64,000 bases of DNA from assembly GCA_964646625.1 (NCBI GenBank), contig CAZYHC010000008.1, positions 1-64,000 of the forward strand, given 5' to 3'. The notes under the pieces were generated by a model. It worked only from the letters and a program-made list of their open reading frames with translations, was not told the origin of the DNA and searched no databases. The DNA is from DAOULT01 sp964646625 (lineage in GTDB: Bacteria > Chloroflexota > Anaerolineae > CAZYHC01). Shown here one piece after another: positions 42,278 through 50,770 of the stretch. Within the stretch, counting starts at the first letter, position 1. Every line of letters begins with the position of its first letter. Position numbers and translations under genes: made by a program.

Positions 42278-42538
42278 CTATAGCCGCCAGTAGGTGCGTT
42301 CGCGGCGTTTGTCGATTCTGGTGATAACCACCAGCCGCTCCTTGTCATCAACGCAGTAGATCACGCGATACCTGCCAACGCGGATGCGATAAAGGTCGTC
42401 TTCAAGCTTTCGGACGCCGACAGGACGCGGGTTATCGGCCAGGCTGACAATGGCCTCCAACACTCGTTCTTGAGCGTCCAGAGGTAGTTTGTCAATTTGG
42501 CGCTCAACTCGCCTGCTGGCCGTCTCTACCTTGTACAC
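42278..42538 (-). CDS. RelE/ParE-family toxin
   Basis: 86 residues from GTG at 42538 (MYKVETASRRVERQIDKLPL). Typical RelE features: LADNPRPVGVRKLEDDLYRI and RVGRYRVIYCVDDKERLVVI. RelE toxins cleave mRNA at the ribosome. It overlaps the antitoxin gene by 35 nt. The cassette is antisense to the T-box/pheS transcript. Confidence 0.88.
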   Translation of the reverse strand: MYKVETASRRVERQIDKLPLDAQERVLEAIVSLADNPRPVGVRKLEDDLYRIRVGRYRVIYCVDDKERLVVITRIDKRRERTYWRL

Positions 42539-42761
42539 GATGTCGTTCTCTGCGTTCGGCCAGGTACTCTTCCAGTGGGCGGCCTGCTCCAGCGCGGTAC
42601 TCTTCCAGAGCAATTCTGGATTCTAAGATGTCTTCCAGGTCTTCGATGCGCTCCAGAAGAGCCTCGTACTCTTCCAGAGGGAGCAGGATGACCTCCCGCT
42701 GGCCCAGGAGTTCCAGAGTTTCCCGGGGGCCGGTGATGGTCACTGTGGCTTTAGATGACAT
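42504..42761 (-). CDS. RelB/Phd-type antitoxin
   Basis: 85 residues. N-terminal TITGPRETLELLGQREVILL followed by a long helix PLEEYEALLERIEDLEDILE and an acidic/basic tail, matching small antitoxins that accompany RelE. A minus-strand TATAAT lies at 42798-42803 just upstream. Confidence 0.8.
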   Translation of the reverse strand: MSSKATVTITGPRETLELLGQREVILLPLEEYEALLERIEDLEDILESRIALEEYRAGAGRPLEEYLAERRERHRVQGRDGQQAS

Positions 42762-42963
42762 TGATAACCTCCCTGAATACGAGCTATCGGGACGATATCA
42801 TTATACCATACTTTTTCAGTTGAGGACATTCGATGCACCTGCGATTTTTCAAGACCCGTTGCCACTTCATCTTTTCAAGGCGGGACGGCCCGCCAGCTAA
42901 GCACCAATAAATACCAGCCAAAAGCCGCCGGGCCTCGTGCCGGCGGAAAGGAGATGAAGGAGC

Positions 42964-43989
42964 ATGTTAGAACAACTGAATCAATTACAGAGCAAAGCCC
43001 TTGAAGAGCTTGAGACTGTGCCCGATCTGACCGAGCTTGACCAGTGGCGCATCCGGCACCTGGGCAAAAAGAGCGAGCTAAACCAGATATTGCGCAACGT
43101 GGGGCGTTTGCCTCGCCAGGAGCGTCCGGCGGTGGGCCAACATGGCAACCAGGTCAAGCTGGCCCTGGAAGCAGCTTACGAAGCCAGGGTCGAAGACCTC
43201 AAGCGAGAAGCCCTGACCGAATCGCTGCGGAAAGAGCGCATCGACGTTACCCTGCCCGGCCGCCCGCCCCACCTGGGACGGCTGCACCTCACCACCCAGA
43301 CCTTGCGGCGTATCTACGCCATCTTCGCCGAGATGGGCTTCCAGGTCTTCGAAGCGCCGGACGTGGAAACCGACCTCTACAACTTCGAGCTATTGAACAT
43401 GCCGCCCGGCCATCCGGCCCGCGACATGTGGGATACTTTCTACGTAGACGATAAGATACTCCTGCGCACCCACACCTCGCCGGGCCAGATCCGGGCCATG
43501 CGCCAGTACTATCCCGCTCCTATTCGGGTCATCCTGCCCGGCAAGTGCTACCGCTACGAGCAGGTCACGGCCCGCGCCGAGTCCATGTTCTACCAGGTGG
43601 AAGGCCTGGCCGTAGGCAAGCACATCACCATGGCCGACCTGAAAGGGACCATGATCGAGTTTGCCCGCCAGATGTTCGGCGCCGACCGCCAGGTGCGCTT
43701 CCGGTGCAGCTACTTCCCCTTCACCGAGCCCAGCGTCGAGGTGGACATGGACTGCATCCTGTGCGGGGGAGAGGGGTGCCGCGTTTGTAAGTATACGGGC
43801 TGGCTGGAGATAAGCGGGGCCGGCATGGTCCACCCCGTCGTCCTCCAGAACGGCGGCTACGACCCGACCGTCTACAGCGGTTTCGCCTTCGGCATGGGGC
43901 CGGAGCGGATCACCATGCTGATACATAACATCGACGACATCCGCTGGTTCTACTCCAACGATCTGCGGTTTCTGCGACAATTCGGATAA
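42964..43989 (+). CDS. pheS: Phenylalanyl-tRNA synthetase alpha subunit
   Basis: 341 residues. N-terminal coiled coil (1-90), then class II motif 1/2 (FEAPDVETDLYNFELLNMPP, GHPARDMWDTFYVDD, LLRTHTSPGQIRAMRQY), SMFYQVEGLAVGKHITMADL, and motif 3 FGMGPERITML. It charges tRNA-Phe with PheT. A GC hairpin (about 42924-42945) and AAAGGAG come before the ATG. Upstream regulation should be by the T-box at 41981-42250 if transcription reads through RelBE. Confidence 0.96.
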   Translation: MLEQLNQLQSKALEELETVPDLTELDQWRIRHLGKKSELNQILRNVGRLPRQERPAVGQHGNQVKLALEAAYEARVEDLKREALTESLRKERIDVTLPGRPPHLGRLHLTTQTLRRIYAIFAEMGFQVFEAPDVETDLYNFELLNMPPGHPARDMWDTFYVDDKILLRTHTSPGQIRAMRQYYPAPIRVILPGKCYRYEQVTARAESMFYQVEGLAVGKHITMADLKGTMIEFARQMFGADRQVRFRCSYFPFTEPSVEVDMDCILCGGEGCRVCKYTGWLEISGAGMVHPVVLQNGGYDPTVYSGFAFGMGPERITMLIHNIDDIRWFYSNDLRFLRQFG

Positions 43990-44019
43990 CGCTCCCGTTA
44001 AACTTGAGGAGAAGAAACT

Positions 44020-44415
44020 ATGACTCAAAAAAGTGTTCCTTACTTTATCGATCCCGCAGGTGCTCCTAAACTTACCCAGATGGCAGGGCTGGAGACCACC
44101 ATCCTCACCGGGTTGCACGGCGAGAAGATGATGATGGTCCTCAACGCCACGCTGCCCGGCCATACCGTGCCCACGCACTCTCATCCCCACGAACAAATCG
44201 GGATAGTATACGCTGGCAGGGCCCAACTGCGCATCGGAGACGAAGAACGTATAGCCCAAAAAGGGGATTTCTACCGCATCCCTGCCGACGTTCCGCACAG
44301 CGACACCTGCCTAGGCGACGAGCCTTTTGTGATGCTGGATATCTTTTACCCTGTGCGAGAAGATTTTATCGAGAAGCTCAAGCAGCCCTCGGATAAACCA
44401 GACGGAGGTGGTTAA
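44020..44415 (+). CDS. Single-domain cupin protein
   Basis: 131 residues. Cupin motif 1 HTVPTHSHPHEQIGIVYAGR holds the His/His/Glu metal site and motif 2 is GDFYRIPADVPHSD. Function is not evident. It is inserted between pheS and pheT, 30 nt after pheS. Confidence 0.88.
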   Translation: MTQKSVPYFIDPAGAPKLTQMAGLETTILTGLHGEKMMMVLNATLPGHTVPTHSHPHEQIGIVYAGRAQLRIGDEERIAQKGDFYRIPADVPHSDTCLGDEPFVMLDIFYPVREDFIEKLKQPSDKPDGGG

Positions 44416-44416
44416 A

Positions 44417-44650
44417 ATGTCATTGCGTGAGTTGATCGAAGACATCCACGCCTTAAACGAGAAGCTAAAGGAATTTGAGCAGAAATACGGCGTAATGTCC
44501 GAGACTTTTTATAAATGGTATACCTCCGGTGAGGAACCGGAAGACCCTGAATGGGTGTCCGATTTCTCCCTATGGGCTGGCTTCTACAAGATAAAGCTAG
44601 ATCGCGAAGAGGAATACCGTCAGTTGACATTCTCGACAAAGGAGAATTGA
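44417..44650 (+). CDS. Small hypothetical protein in the pheST operon
   Basis: 77 residues starting at ATG 44417 with GGAGG upstream; the cupin stop precedes it by 1 nt. Begins SLRELIEDIHALNEKLKEFE (helical), continues YKWYTSGEEPEDPEWVSDFS, ends before pheT. This is similar to small proteins encoded beside plasmid/TA-type genes; no function can be given. Confidence 0.75.
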   Translation: MSLRELIEDIHALNEKLKEFEQKYGVMSETFYKWYTSGEEPEDPEWVSDFSLWAGFYKIKLDREEEYRQLTFSTKEN

Positions 44651-44654
44651 AAAA

Positions 44655-47111
44655 ATGAAAGTGCCCATAAGCTGGTTAAAAGAATACGTGGACATCGTTT
44701 TACCTATAGATGAACTGGCCGAACGCCTGACCTTCGCCGGGTTGGAGGTGGCGGCCATCGAACACGTTGGGGACTGGTGGGACCGGGATAAAATCGTGGT
44801 GGGAGAGGTCGTCGAGGTGCACCCTCACCCCAACGCCGACCGCCTGACCCTGGCCGTGGTGGAGTACGGCGGACCAGAGCCGGAAACGGTGGTCACCGGG
44901 GCGCCCAACATCCGCGTGGGCGACAGCGGCCTGAAAGCCCCTTTCGCCAGGCGCGGAGCGCGCCTGATCGACGGCCACCAGGAAGGGCAAAATTTCATGA
45001 TCCTGAAAGGGGCCAAAATCCGGGGCGTGTACTCCGAGAGCATGATCTGCTCCGAGAAGGAACTGGGCCTCTCCGACGATCACACCGGCATCATGCTCCT
45101 GGAAGACGATGCGCCGGTCGGCACGCCCCTCCAGGATTACCTGGGCGATACGGTCCTCGACTTCGACCTGACGCCCAACCTGTCCCGCTGTTTCTCCATG
45201 ATCGGCATAGCCCGTGAGGTAGCGGCCCTGACCGGAGCCGAATTGCACGTACAATGGCCCGAGATGCAGGCCGAGGGCCCGCCCATCGAGGGGCAAATAG
45301 AACTGGAGATCGAGGACCCCGACCTGTGCTCCCGCTACTCTGCCACCCTGATCAGAGGGGTGAAGATCGGGCCCTCGCCCCGCTGGATGCAGCGCCGCCT
45401 GACCCTGGCCGGGATGCGCCCCATCAACAACATTGTGGACATCACCAACTACGTCATGTGGGAGTGGGGCCAGCCCTTGCACGCCTTCGACTACGACACG
45501 CTCAAAGGACGCAACGGCGGCCCCCCGGCGATCATCGTCCGCCGCGCCAGATCGGACGAAATCCTGACCACCCTGGACGGTCAGGAGCGGGAGTTAAACC
45601 CGGATATGCTGCTCATCACCGACCCCGGCGGCCCTATCGCTCTGGCCGGGGTGATGGGCGGCCTGGAGACCGAGGTCGGTGAGAACACCATCGACATCCT
45701 GCTGGAGTCAGCCAACTTCGACTTCATCAACAACCGGCGCACAGCCCAGGCTCTCAAACTGCCCAGCGAAGCCTCCACCCGCTTCAGCAAAGGCATTCCG
45801 CCAGGGCTGACCATCCCCGGCGTGACCAGGGCCAGCGAACTGATGCGCCAACTGGCAGGCGGGACCATCGCCCAGGGTGTCGCTGACCTCTACCCGGTCA
45901 GGCAGAAAACCGTGACCGTCGATATCACCGCCGCCGAAGCAGAGCGCATCATCGGCATGGAGCTCAGCCAGGAGCAGATTGTCGAAATTCTGGGGGCCCT
46001 GGGGTTCCAGTGTCAGGTAGAAGGCCAGGTTATACACGCTGCCGTGCCCTGGCACCGCCTGGACGTAACGCACCCTGCCGACCTCACCGAAGAGCTGGCG
46101 CGCGTCATCGGCTACGAGCGCATCCCCACCACCCTGATGAGCGACGAGCTGCCGCCCCAGGGCCTCAACGAATCCCTGAGGGCCGAAGAATGGATCAAGG
46201 ATATCCTGGTCGGCTGTGGTCTTCAGGAGGTTATCACTTACTCCCTGACCAACCTCCAAAGCGTGAGCAAGCTCGGCCTGCGCGGAGCGGAGGTCGATGA
46301 GAAAAATTATGTCAAATTGGCCAATCCCCTGACCAGCGAACGAGAGTACATGCGCCGTACCCTGATGCACAGCCTGCTGGAGACGATACGCGACAACTTC
46401 CGTTTCGTGGAGCGGGTAGCCATCTTCGAGATCGCCCACGTCTATCTGCCCAGGGAGGGCCAGGAGCTACCCGACGAGCCTCGGCGGCTGGCTATAGCCA
46501 TGAGCGGCCCACGCGACGAACGTTCCTGGCTTACCAAACCGCCCACGCCGATGGATTTCTACGACCTGAAAGGGGTGGTCGAAGCCTTGTTGGCCCACCT
46601 GGGCGTGGAAGATTACGCCTTCGAGCCAGGCGAACATCCTACCTTCCACCCAGGACGGACGGCCCTGCTGAGAGTGGCTGGCACGGAGGTGGGGGTCATG
46701 GGCGAGGTTCATCCTATGGTGCGGGAGAGTTTCGAACTGCCGGAGCAACCCGTTTGTCTGCTGGAGTTTGACCTGGAGGCTCTGCTGAGCCAGGCCCATC
46801 TCATCCGCCCTCTACGGCCCATCCCGCGTTTGCCCGGCGTTCGTCAGGATGTAGCCCTCATCGTCGATGAAGGGATAGCAGCCCGTAAAGTGCAAGAAGA
46901 GATCGTAAAGGCCGGCGGCGAGCTTCTGGCCGAGGCCGTCCTTTTCGACCTCTATCGCGGAGAACAGATTCCGGCGGACAAGAAAAGTCTGGCCTATGCC
47001 CTGACCTACCGGGCCGCAGATCGCACCCTGACCGATGGTGAGGTCAGCCGGGTGCAAGAGCGCATCGTCCAACACCTGAAAGAAACGCTAGGGGCCGAGT
47101 TACGGACCTGA
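44655..47111 (+). CDS. pheT: Phenylalanyl-tRNA synthetase beta subunit
   Basis: 818 residues, full bacterial length. N-terminal tRNA-binding (EMAP-like) domain (VVEVHPHPNADRLTLAVVEY), B3/B4 editing domain (RPINNIVDITNYVMWEWGQP, LHAFDYDTL), B5 domain, catalytic-like core (THPADLTEELARVIGYERIP) and C-terminal FDX-ACB domain (PRLPGVRQDVALIVDEGI). ATG at 44655, 4 nt after the preceding stop. Confidence 0.96.
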   Translation: MKVPISWLKEYVDIVLPIDELAERLTFAGLEVAAIEHVGDWWDRDKIVVGEVVEVHPHPNADRLTLAVVEYGGPEPETVVTGAPNIRVGDSGLKAPFARRGARLIDGHQEGQNFMILKGAKIRGVYSESMICSEKELGLSDDHTGIMLLEDDAPVGTPLQDYLGDTVLDFDLTPNLSRCFSMIGIAREVAALTGAELHVQWPEMQAEGPPIEGQIELEIEDPDLCSRYSATLIRGVKIGPSPRWMQRRLTLAGMRPINNIVDITNYVMWEWGQPLHAFDYDTLKGRNGGPPAIIVRRARSDEILTTLDGQERELNPDMLLITDPGGPIALAGVMGGLETEVGENTIDILLESANFDFINNRRTAQALKLPSEASTRFSKGIPPGLTIPGVTRASELMRQLAGGTIAQGVADLYPVRQKTVTVDITAAEAERIIGMELSQEQIVEILGALGFQCQVEGQVIHAAVPWHRLDVTHPADLTEELARVIGYERIPTTLMSDELPPQGLNESLRAEEWIKDILVGCGLQEVITYSLTNLQSVSKLGLRGAEVDEKNYVKLANPLTSEREYMRRTLMHSLLETIRDNFRFVERVAIFEIAHVYLPREGQELPDEPRRLAIAMSGPRDERSWLTKPPTPMDFYDLKGVVEALLAHLGVEDYAFEPGEHPTFHPGRTALLRVAGTEVGVMGEVHPMVRESFELPEQPVCLLEFDLEALLSQAHLIRPLRPIPRLPGVRQDVALIVDEGIAARKVQEEIVKAGGELLAEAVLFDLYRGEQIPADKKSLAYALTYRAADRTLTDGEVSRVQERIVQHLKETLGAELRT

Positions 47112-47127
47112 GCGAAATTCAGTAATT

Positions 47128-47197
47128 AGCCACAGAGAACACAGAGTTCACGGAGGGAAAAACCTCTTTCTCTGTGTTCTCCGTGCCCTCTGTGGCT
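47128..47197. repeat. 70-bp imperfect palindromic repeat, copy 2 (CACAGAG family)
   Basis: Same length as and nearly identical to 10883-10952, also starting AGCCACAGAGAACACAGAG. It lies between pheT and the CoA-binding protein gene. Confidence 0.8.
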
Positions 47198-47224
47198 TGA
47201 ATCGGGAAGGAGGTAAACTACTCG

Positions 47225-47614
47225 ATGGAAGAATTAATTCAAGAGTTTATCAACGAACGGGTATGGGCCATTGTGGGGGCCTCCACGGACTCCACCAAGT
47301 ACGGCCACAAAATTTTTCACAACTTGCAGGGAGCAGGATATATCATCTACGGCGTTAACCCCAAAGGGGGTGAGATCGACGGCCAGCAGCTATATCCCAG
47401 CCTGGCCGATCTGCCGGAGAAGCCCGCCGTAGTGGATATAGTGGTCCCCCCAAAGGTGACGGAGGAGGTCGTGCGCCAATGCGCAGAGTTGGGCCTGAAC
47501 CGGGTGTGGATGCAACCGGGCGCCGAATCGGAAGCGGCCATCCAGTTCTGCCACGAGAATGCCATCAAGGTGGTGTACAATGACTGCGCCATGGTCCGGA
47601 AACGCAAGTGGTGA
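47225..47614 (+). CDS. CoA-binding (YccU-type Rossmann) protein
   Basis: 129 residues. Rossmann start VWAIVGASTDSTKYGHKIFH, then YIIYGVNPKGGEIDGQQLYP and VDIVVPPKVTEEVVRQCAEL, ending NAIKVVYNDCAMV. Binds CoA in structures of the family; the physiological role is unknown. GGAGG precedes the ATG. Confidence 0.92.
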   Translation: MEELIQEFINERVWAIVGASTDSTKYGHKIFHNLQGAGYIIYGVNPKGGEIDGQQLYPSLADLPEKPAVVDIVVPPKVTEEVVRQCAELGLNRVWMQPGAESEAAIQFCHENAIKVVYNDCAMVRKRKW

Positions 47615-47620
47615 GCAGGG

Positions 47621-48448
47621 ATGAAAATTACCTGCCTGGTTGATAACGCCGCCGGGCGCGCCTCTTCTTTCTGGGGCGAGCACGGACTGGCCTTTCTCAT
47701 TGAAACCGGAGATGCCTACATTCTCTTCGACACCGGCCAGAGCGGGACGGTGTTGCTGCACAACCTGGACGTGCTGAAGGTGCACCCAGGCGACCTGGAT
47801 GCCCTGGCCCTCAGCCACGCTCACTACGACCACACGGGCGGGCTGGCCGCCCTGCTGGAAAGGGTCTCTGGCCTGCCCCTCTTCGCCCATCCGGACCTCT
47901 TCCGCCCGCGATATTCGCGCCGGGCGGGACAGCTTAAAGCCGTCGGTCTGGGCCTGAGTCGGGAGGAGCTTGCCGGGCGGGTAGAACTGCGTCTGAGCGC
48001 CGAGCCAGCCGAGATAGCCCCCGGCGTGTGGACCACGGGAGAGATCGCCCCCAGACCAGAGCCCGAGGGGCGCAGCCCTCACCACCTGGTGCGAGAGGAC
48101 GATGGTGCTAACTGGCTCCCCGACCCTTACGGCGATGACCTGGCCCTGGCCCTGGAGACAGCCTCGGGATGGGTGGTGCTTTGCGGCTGCGGTCACGCTG
48201 GACTGCTCAACACCCTGGCCCACGTGCGCCGTACCTTTGGGGCCGACCTGGTGGCCGTGGCGGGCGGCACCCATCTGTTAAACGCCGATAAAGCACAGCT
48301 AGAGCACGTGGTGGCCGAGCTTACGGCCTACGGCCATCCCCGTCTGTACCTCAATCACTGCACTGGAGAGCGGGCTTACGTGGCTTTGGTGCGGACTTTC
48401 GGCGAAAGGGTGGCCCCCTGTCCGGCGGGGACGGTACTAAAGTTTTAA
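47621..48448 (+). CDS. Metallo-beta-lactamase-fold hydrolase (MptD/RFAP-synthase-like group)
   Basis: 275 residues. Metal motif LSHAHYDHTGG, N-terminal GLAFLIETGDAYILFDTGQS, later LCGCGHAGLLNTLAHV and a C-terminal HCTGERA. This matches the MBL group annotated as dihydropterin ribofuranosyl-aminobenzene phosphate synthase-like; substrate unknown. It follows the CoA-binding gene by 6 nt. Confidence 0.9.
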   Translation: MKITCLVDNAAGRASSFWGEHGLAFLIETGDAYILFDTGQSGTVLLHNLDVLKVHPGDLDALALSHAHYDHTGGLAALLERVSGLPLFAHPDLFRPRYSRRAGQLKAVGLGLSREELAGRVELRLSAEPAEIAPGVWTTGEIAPRPEPEGRSPHHLVREDDGANWLPDPYGDDLALALETASGWVVLCGCGHAGLLNTLAHVRRTFGADLVAVAGGTHLLNADKAQLEHVVAELTAYGHPRLYLNHCTGERAYVALVRTFGERVAPCPAGTVLKF

Positions 48449-48450
48449 CC

Positions 48451-48485
48451 CAGGTGCCTGGCACTTTGGAAATGCCAGGCACCTG
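48451..48485 (+). terminator. Palindrome/terminator after the MBL-fold gene (CCTGGCAC family)
   Basis: A perfect 13-bp stem (48451-48463 and 48473-48485) with a 9-nt loop. No T-run follows. Related to hairpins at 36479 and 51917. It lies between convergent genes. Confidence 0.65.
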
Positions 48486-48499
48486 AATGGGGTAGTAGT

Positions 48500-48865
48500 T
48501 CAGAACACTGGCTCAAGCGCCGTTGGCTCAAAAATGCCAACCAGACGCGCTACAGGTACAGCCTCTTCTGTGTCTTCAACGTCGAGGAAGTTTTTGACCG
48601 GAGGGCGGCTGATAATATGAAGAACCATCTGGCGGCGGTCAACTGATAGATCAGCCAGGCCGTCCAGCGGGATCGGCTGCTCGGCGCTGACCATCAGCAT
48701 ACGTCGATAGCTTAGCAGGATCAGCTTGATCGGTTGCCCTGTCTGAGGGTTGAAATATAAGACAATGTTATCCGTCAACTCGATTCCGCTATGGGATTGA
48801 CCCTCAGCCTCAGTGAAGGTAATGGAAAGGATATCGCCTTCAACATCATAATAGATATTTTTCAT
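48500..48865 (-). CDS. DUF2283-like small protein
   Basis: 121 residues from ATG 48865 (after GAGGCG). Begins MKNIYYDVEGDILSITFTEA with GIELTDNIVLYFNPQTGQPI, the DUF2283 strand pattern, then an extra 60 residues. A second, shorter DUF2283 protein is at 55978. Function unknown; such genes often sit beside TA modules. Confidence 0.7.
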   Translation of the reverse strand: MKNIYYDVEGDILSITFTEAEGQSHSGIELTDNIVLYFNPQTGQPIKLILLSYRRMLMVSAEQPIPLDGLADLSVDRRQMVLHIISRPPVKNFLDVEDTEEAVPVARLVGIFEPTALEPVF

Positions 48866-49052
48866 AACGCCTCTATTCAGAGATTTTCTCGAGTCGAAGC
48901 TCAAAGTCAATATAAACGAAAGTAAACACTGGCTGTAGTCTACAAATTGTTCAATCTATCTATACAGCACTACCCACATGATGCTCTTAGGAAGTGGATG
49001 GTGGTGAAGGCCAGATCAACCCTTCGGCTACTGTCGTATACGTCACGTTGAC

Positions 49053-49643
49053 TCACGGTTGTCCTTTGTCCGGCCTGGAAATATGCTCATTAACACCATA
49101 CTCATTATAAACGTCAAATATATCGCGGCAGAATTTGATCATTCGTTTGTCACCACTCGCGACAGCCATCTCATATACCTTAATGAAAAACCTTTTGCCT
49201 GCCTCAGTTTGTGAGTAGTTCTTTTTGAGCAAATTGTGCTGTGTACATAAGGTCTGTCCATTCTCAATAGAATTATCACCACCTCTATCTTTGGGTCTTA
49301 CGTGGTCCGCGACTATTTCAACCCCATCTTCCCTACCAAGTCCACAAACAACACACCGATACCCATCACGTCTAAAAATCTCCTCTTTAACACTAGGAGG
49401 GAAATCATAAAGTGCTACATCATGCACGTAGCCCGGGTCATATTTGTAAACACCTTTTCTGACTTTTATCAGCTTACCTTCTTGATATAATTTACGTATC
49501 GCCCGCCACGGGTCACGCGGCTTTCTCCCATGAGCAGCGAAATACTGCTCCTCTACCCAATCCACTACCGGCCCGTGCTCAAGTTCCTCATGCGGATGTG
49601 CTTTGAAATACTCCATAATGAGGTCACTGATGGTTTTTTTCAT
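49053..49643 (-). CDS. HNH restriction endonuclease
   Basis: 196 residues. N-terminal winged-helix-like domain (about 1-70), then an HNH domain: RRDGYRCVVCGL, VEIVADHVRPKDRGGDNSIE, NGQTLCTQHNLLKKN, with zinc-binding CVVC and the catalytic His in ADHVRP. It lies 14 nt downstream of a DNA methyltransferase gene, forming a type II restriction-modification pair. Recognition sequence cannot be predicted. Confidence 0.85.
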   Translation of the reverse strand: MKKTISDLIMEYFKAHPHEELEHGPVVDWVEEQYFAAHGRKPRDPWRAIRKLYQEGKLIKVRKGVYKYDPGYVHDVALYDFPPSVKEEIFRRDGYRCVVCGLGREDGVEIVADHVRPKDRGGDNSIENGQTLCTQHNLLKKNYSQTEAGKRFFIKVYEMAVASGDKRMIKFCRDIFDVYNEYGVNEHISRPDKGQP

Positions 49644-49657
49644 ACACCTATCGCATC

Positions 49658-50467
49658 CTACTCGTTACTCTCTACCACCGTAGGCTCAAGCCTCATTTGG
49701 TATACTCGAGCTTCGTTGATCAAGCGTTGTTTAGCAATTTCACAATAACCTTCAGCTATTTCCAGCCCAATGCCCTTACGGTTTGTCTCGACACAGGCTA
49801 TCAAGGTTGTCCCGCTTCCCAAGAAGGGGTCCAGCACAGTATCACCAACGTAGCTAAACAGCTTGATGCAACGGCGTGGCAGTTCTACTGGAAAGGGCGC
49901 AGGATGGCCCACTCTTGTCTTGCTCTCACCACTGAAGTCCCAAACGCCATTAGTCCATGCCATAAACTCCGACTTCGCGATAGACGACTGCCCACTACCA
50001 CTGGTTTTCTTCCAATGTTTCTTGTAGAGCACTACGATAACCTCCACGGGAGCAATCACGTATGGGGCTGAGGCGCTCAGCCATGAACCCCATGCAGTAC
50101 GACGTGAGATATTCTGCTCGTTCCAGACAATGGTGGAGTGATACTCCCAGCCTACACGCTTGGCGATAGTGGTGATATCAGCACAGACGCTTTGTTGTCC
50201 ACCCTTGTTCTTGTCCAGAGGAATGTTCAGGCAGAATCGCCCATCGTCTTTGGCCCACTGATAGCATCGTGCCAGCCATTGCTCAGTCCAAGCCAGATAG
50301 TCAGGGTAAGGCATCTCATCGTCGTGCGAGTCGTATTGAATATCAACGTTGTATGGAGGGGAAGTGACGATCAGGTCAATAGTATTCTCTTGTAACTGTT
50401 GTGTCAGTAAGACATCAGCGTGGTATATCTGAATTGTGTCGGTACTGAAGTAGAGATTGTCATTCAT
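49658..50467 (-). CDS. Type II DNA methyltransferase (N4-cytosine/N6-adenine, beta-class order)
   Basis: 269 residues. Catalytic motif IV TSPPYN comes near the N-terminus and the SAM-binding motif I DPFLGSGTT near the C-terminus, giving beta-class order. SPPY favours N4-cytosine methylation. Partner of the HNH endonuclease. Its start overlaps the stop of a 33-residue gene by 4 nt (ATGA). Confidence 0.92.
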   Translation of the reverse strand: MNDNLYFSTDTIQIYHADVLLTQQLQENTIDLIVTSPPYNVDIQYDSHDDEMPYPDYLAWTEQWLARCYQWAKDDGRFCLNIPLDKNKGGQQSVCADITTIAKRVGWEYHSTIVWNEQNISRRTAWGSWLSASAPYVIAPVEVIVVLYKKHWKKTSGSGQSSIAKSEFMAWTNGVWDFSGESKTRVGHPAPFPVELPRRCIKLFSYVGDTVLDPFLGSGTTLIACVETNRKGIGLEIAEGYCEIAKQRLINEARVYQMRLEPTVVESNE

Positions 50468-50565
50468 CTGTCAATCCCTTGTGATTCTATACAGAACCTA
50501 CTACCATCAGGCCCACTTAGGACCACAGCATCCTTTAGGGCTTGCGCTAAATCTGGCTTTTCCAT
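50464..50565 (-). CDS. 33-residue protein leading the restriction-modification operon
   Basis: ATG at 50565, 5 nt after an AGGAGG ribosome site, opens MEKPDLAQALKDAVVLSGPD followed by GSRFCIESQGIDR and stops in an ATGA overlap with the methyltransferase start. The good ribosome site and overlap argue for real translation. It is too short for a C-protein HTH; it may couple or limit methyltransferase translation. Confidence 0.6.
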   Translation of the reverse strand: MEKPDLAQALKDAVVLSGPDGSRFCIESQGIDR

Positions 50566-50587
50566 CAGCATACCTCCTTCCTACCCC

Positions 50588-50616
50588 AGTATATCATATA
50601 ACTGGTATCGAGTCAA
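50588..50616 (-). promoter_or_regulatory. Promoter of the restriction-modification operon
   Basis: Minus-strand TTGACT (50611-50616), 17-nt spacer, TATACT (50588-50593), just before the 33-residue gene. Confidence 0.65.
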
Positions 50617-50705
50617 TAAAAATGGCGGCTGACTCAAGACGAATCATAGCGGAAATCAAAAGAGGACACTACCAACAGACTTTGACTCCAACGAGGAGTG
50701 CTCTC

Positions 50706-50735
50706 TTGACAAGAGATTATCTTTTGTGATATGAT
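50706..50735 (+). promoter_or_regulatory. Promoter of the BMP-type ABC operon
   Basis: TTGACA (50706-50711), 18-nt spacer, TATGAT (50730-50735), 36 nt before the first permease gene. Confidence 0.7.
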
Positions 50736-50770
50736 GAAGGCGCTCAAGAACACCCGATTGGAGTAAAACG

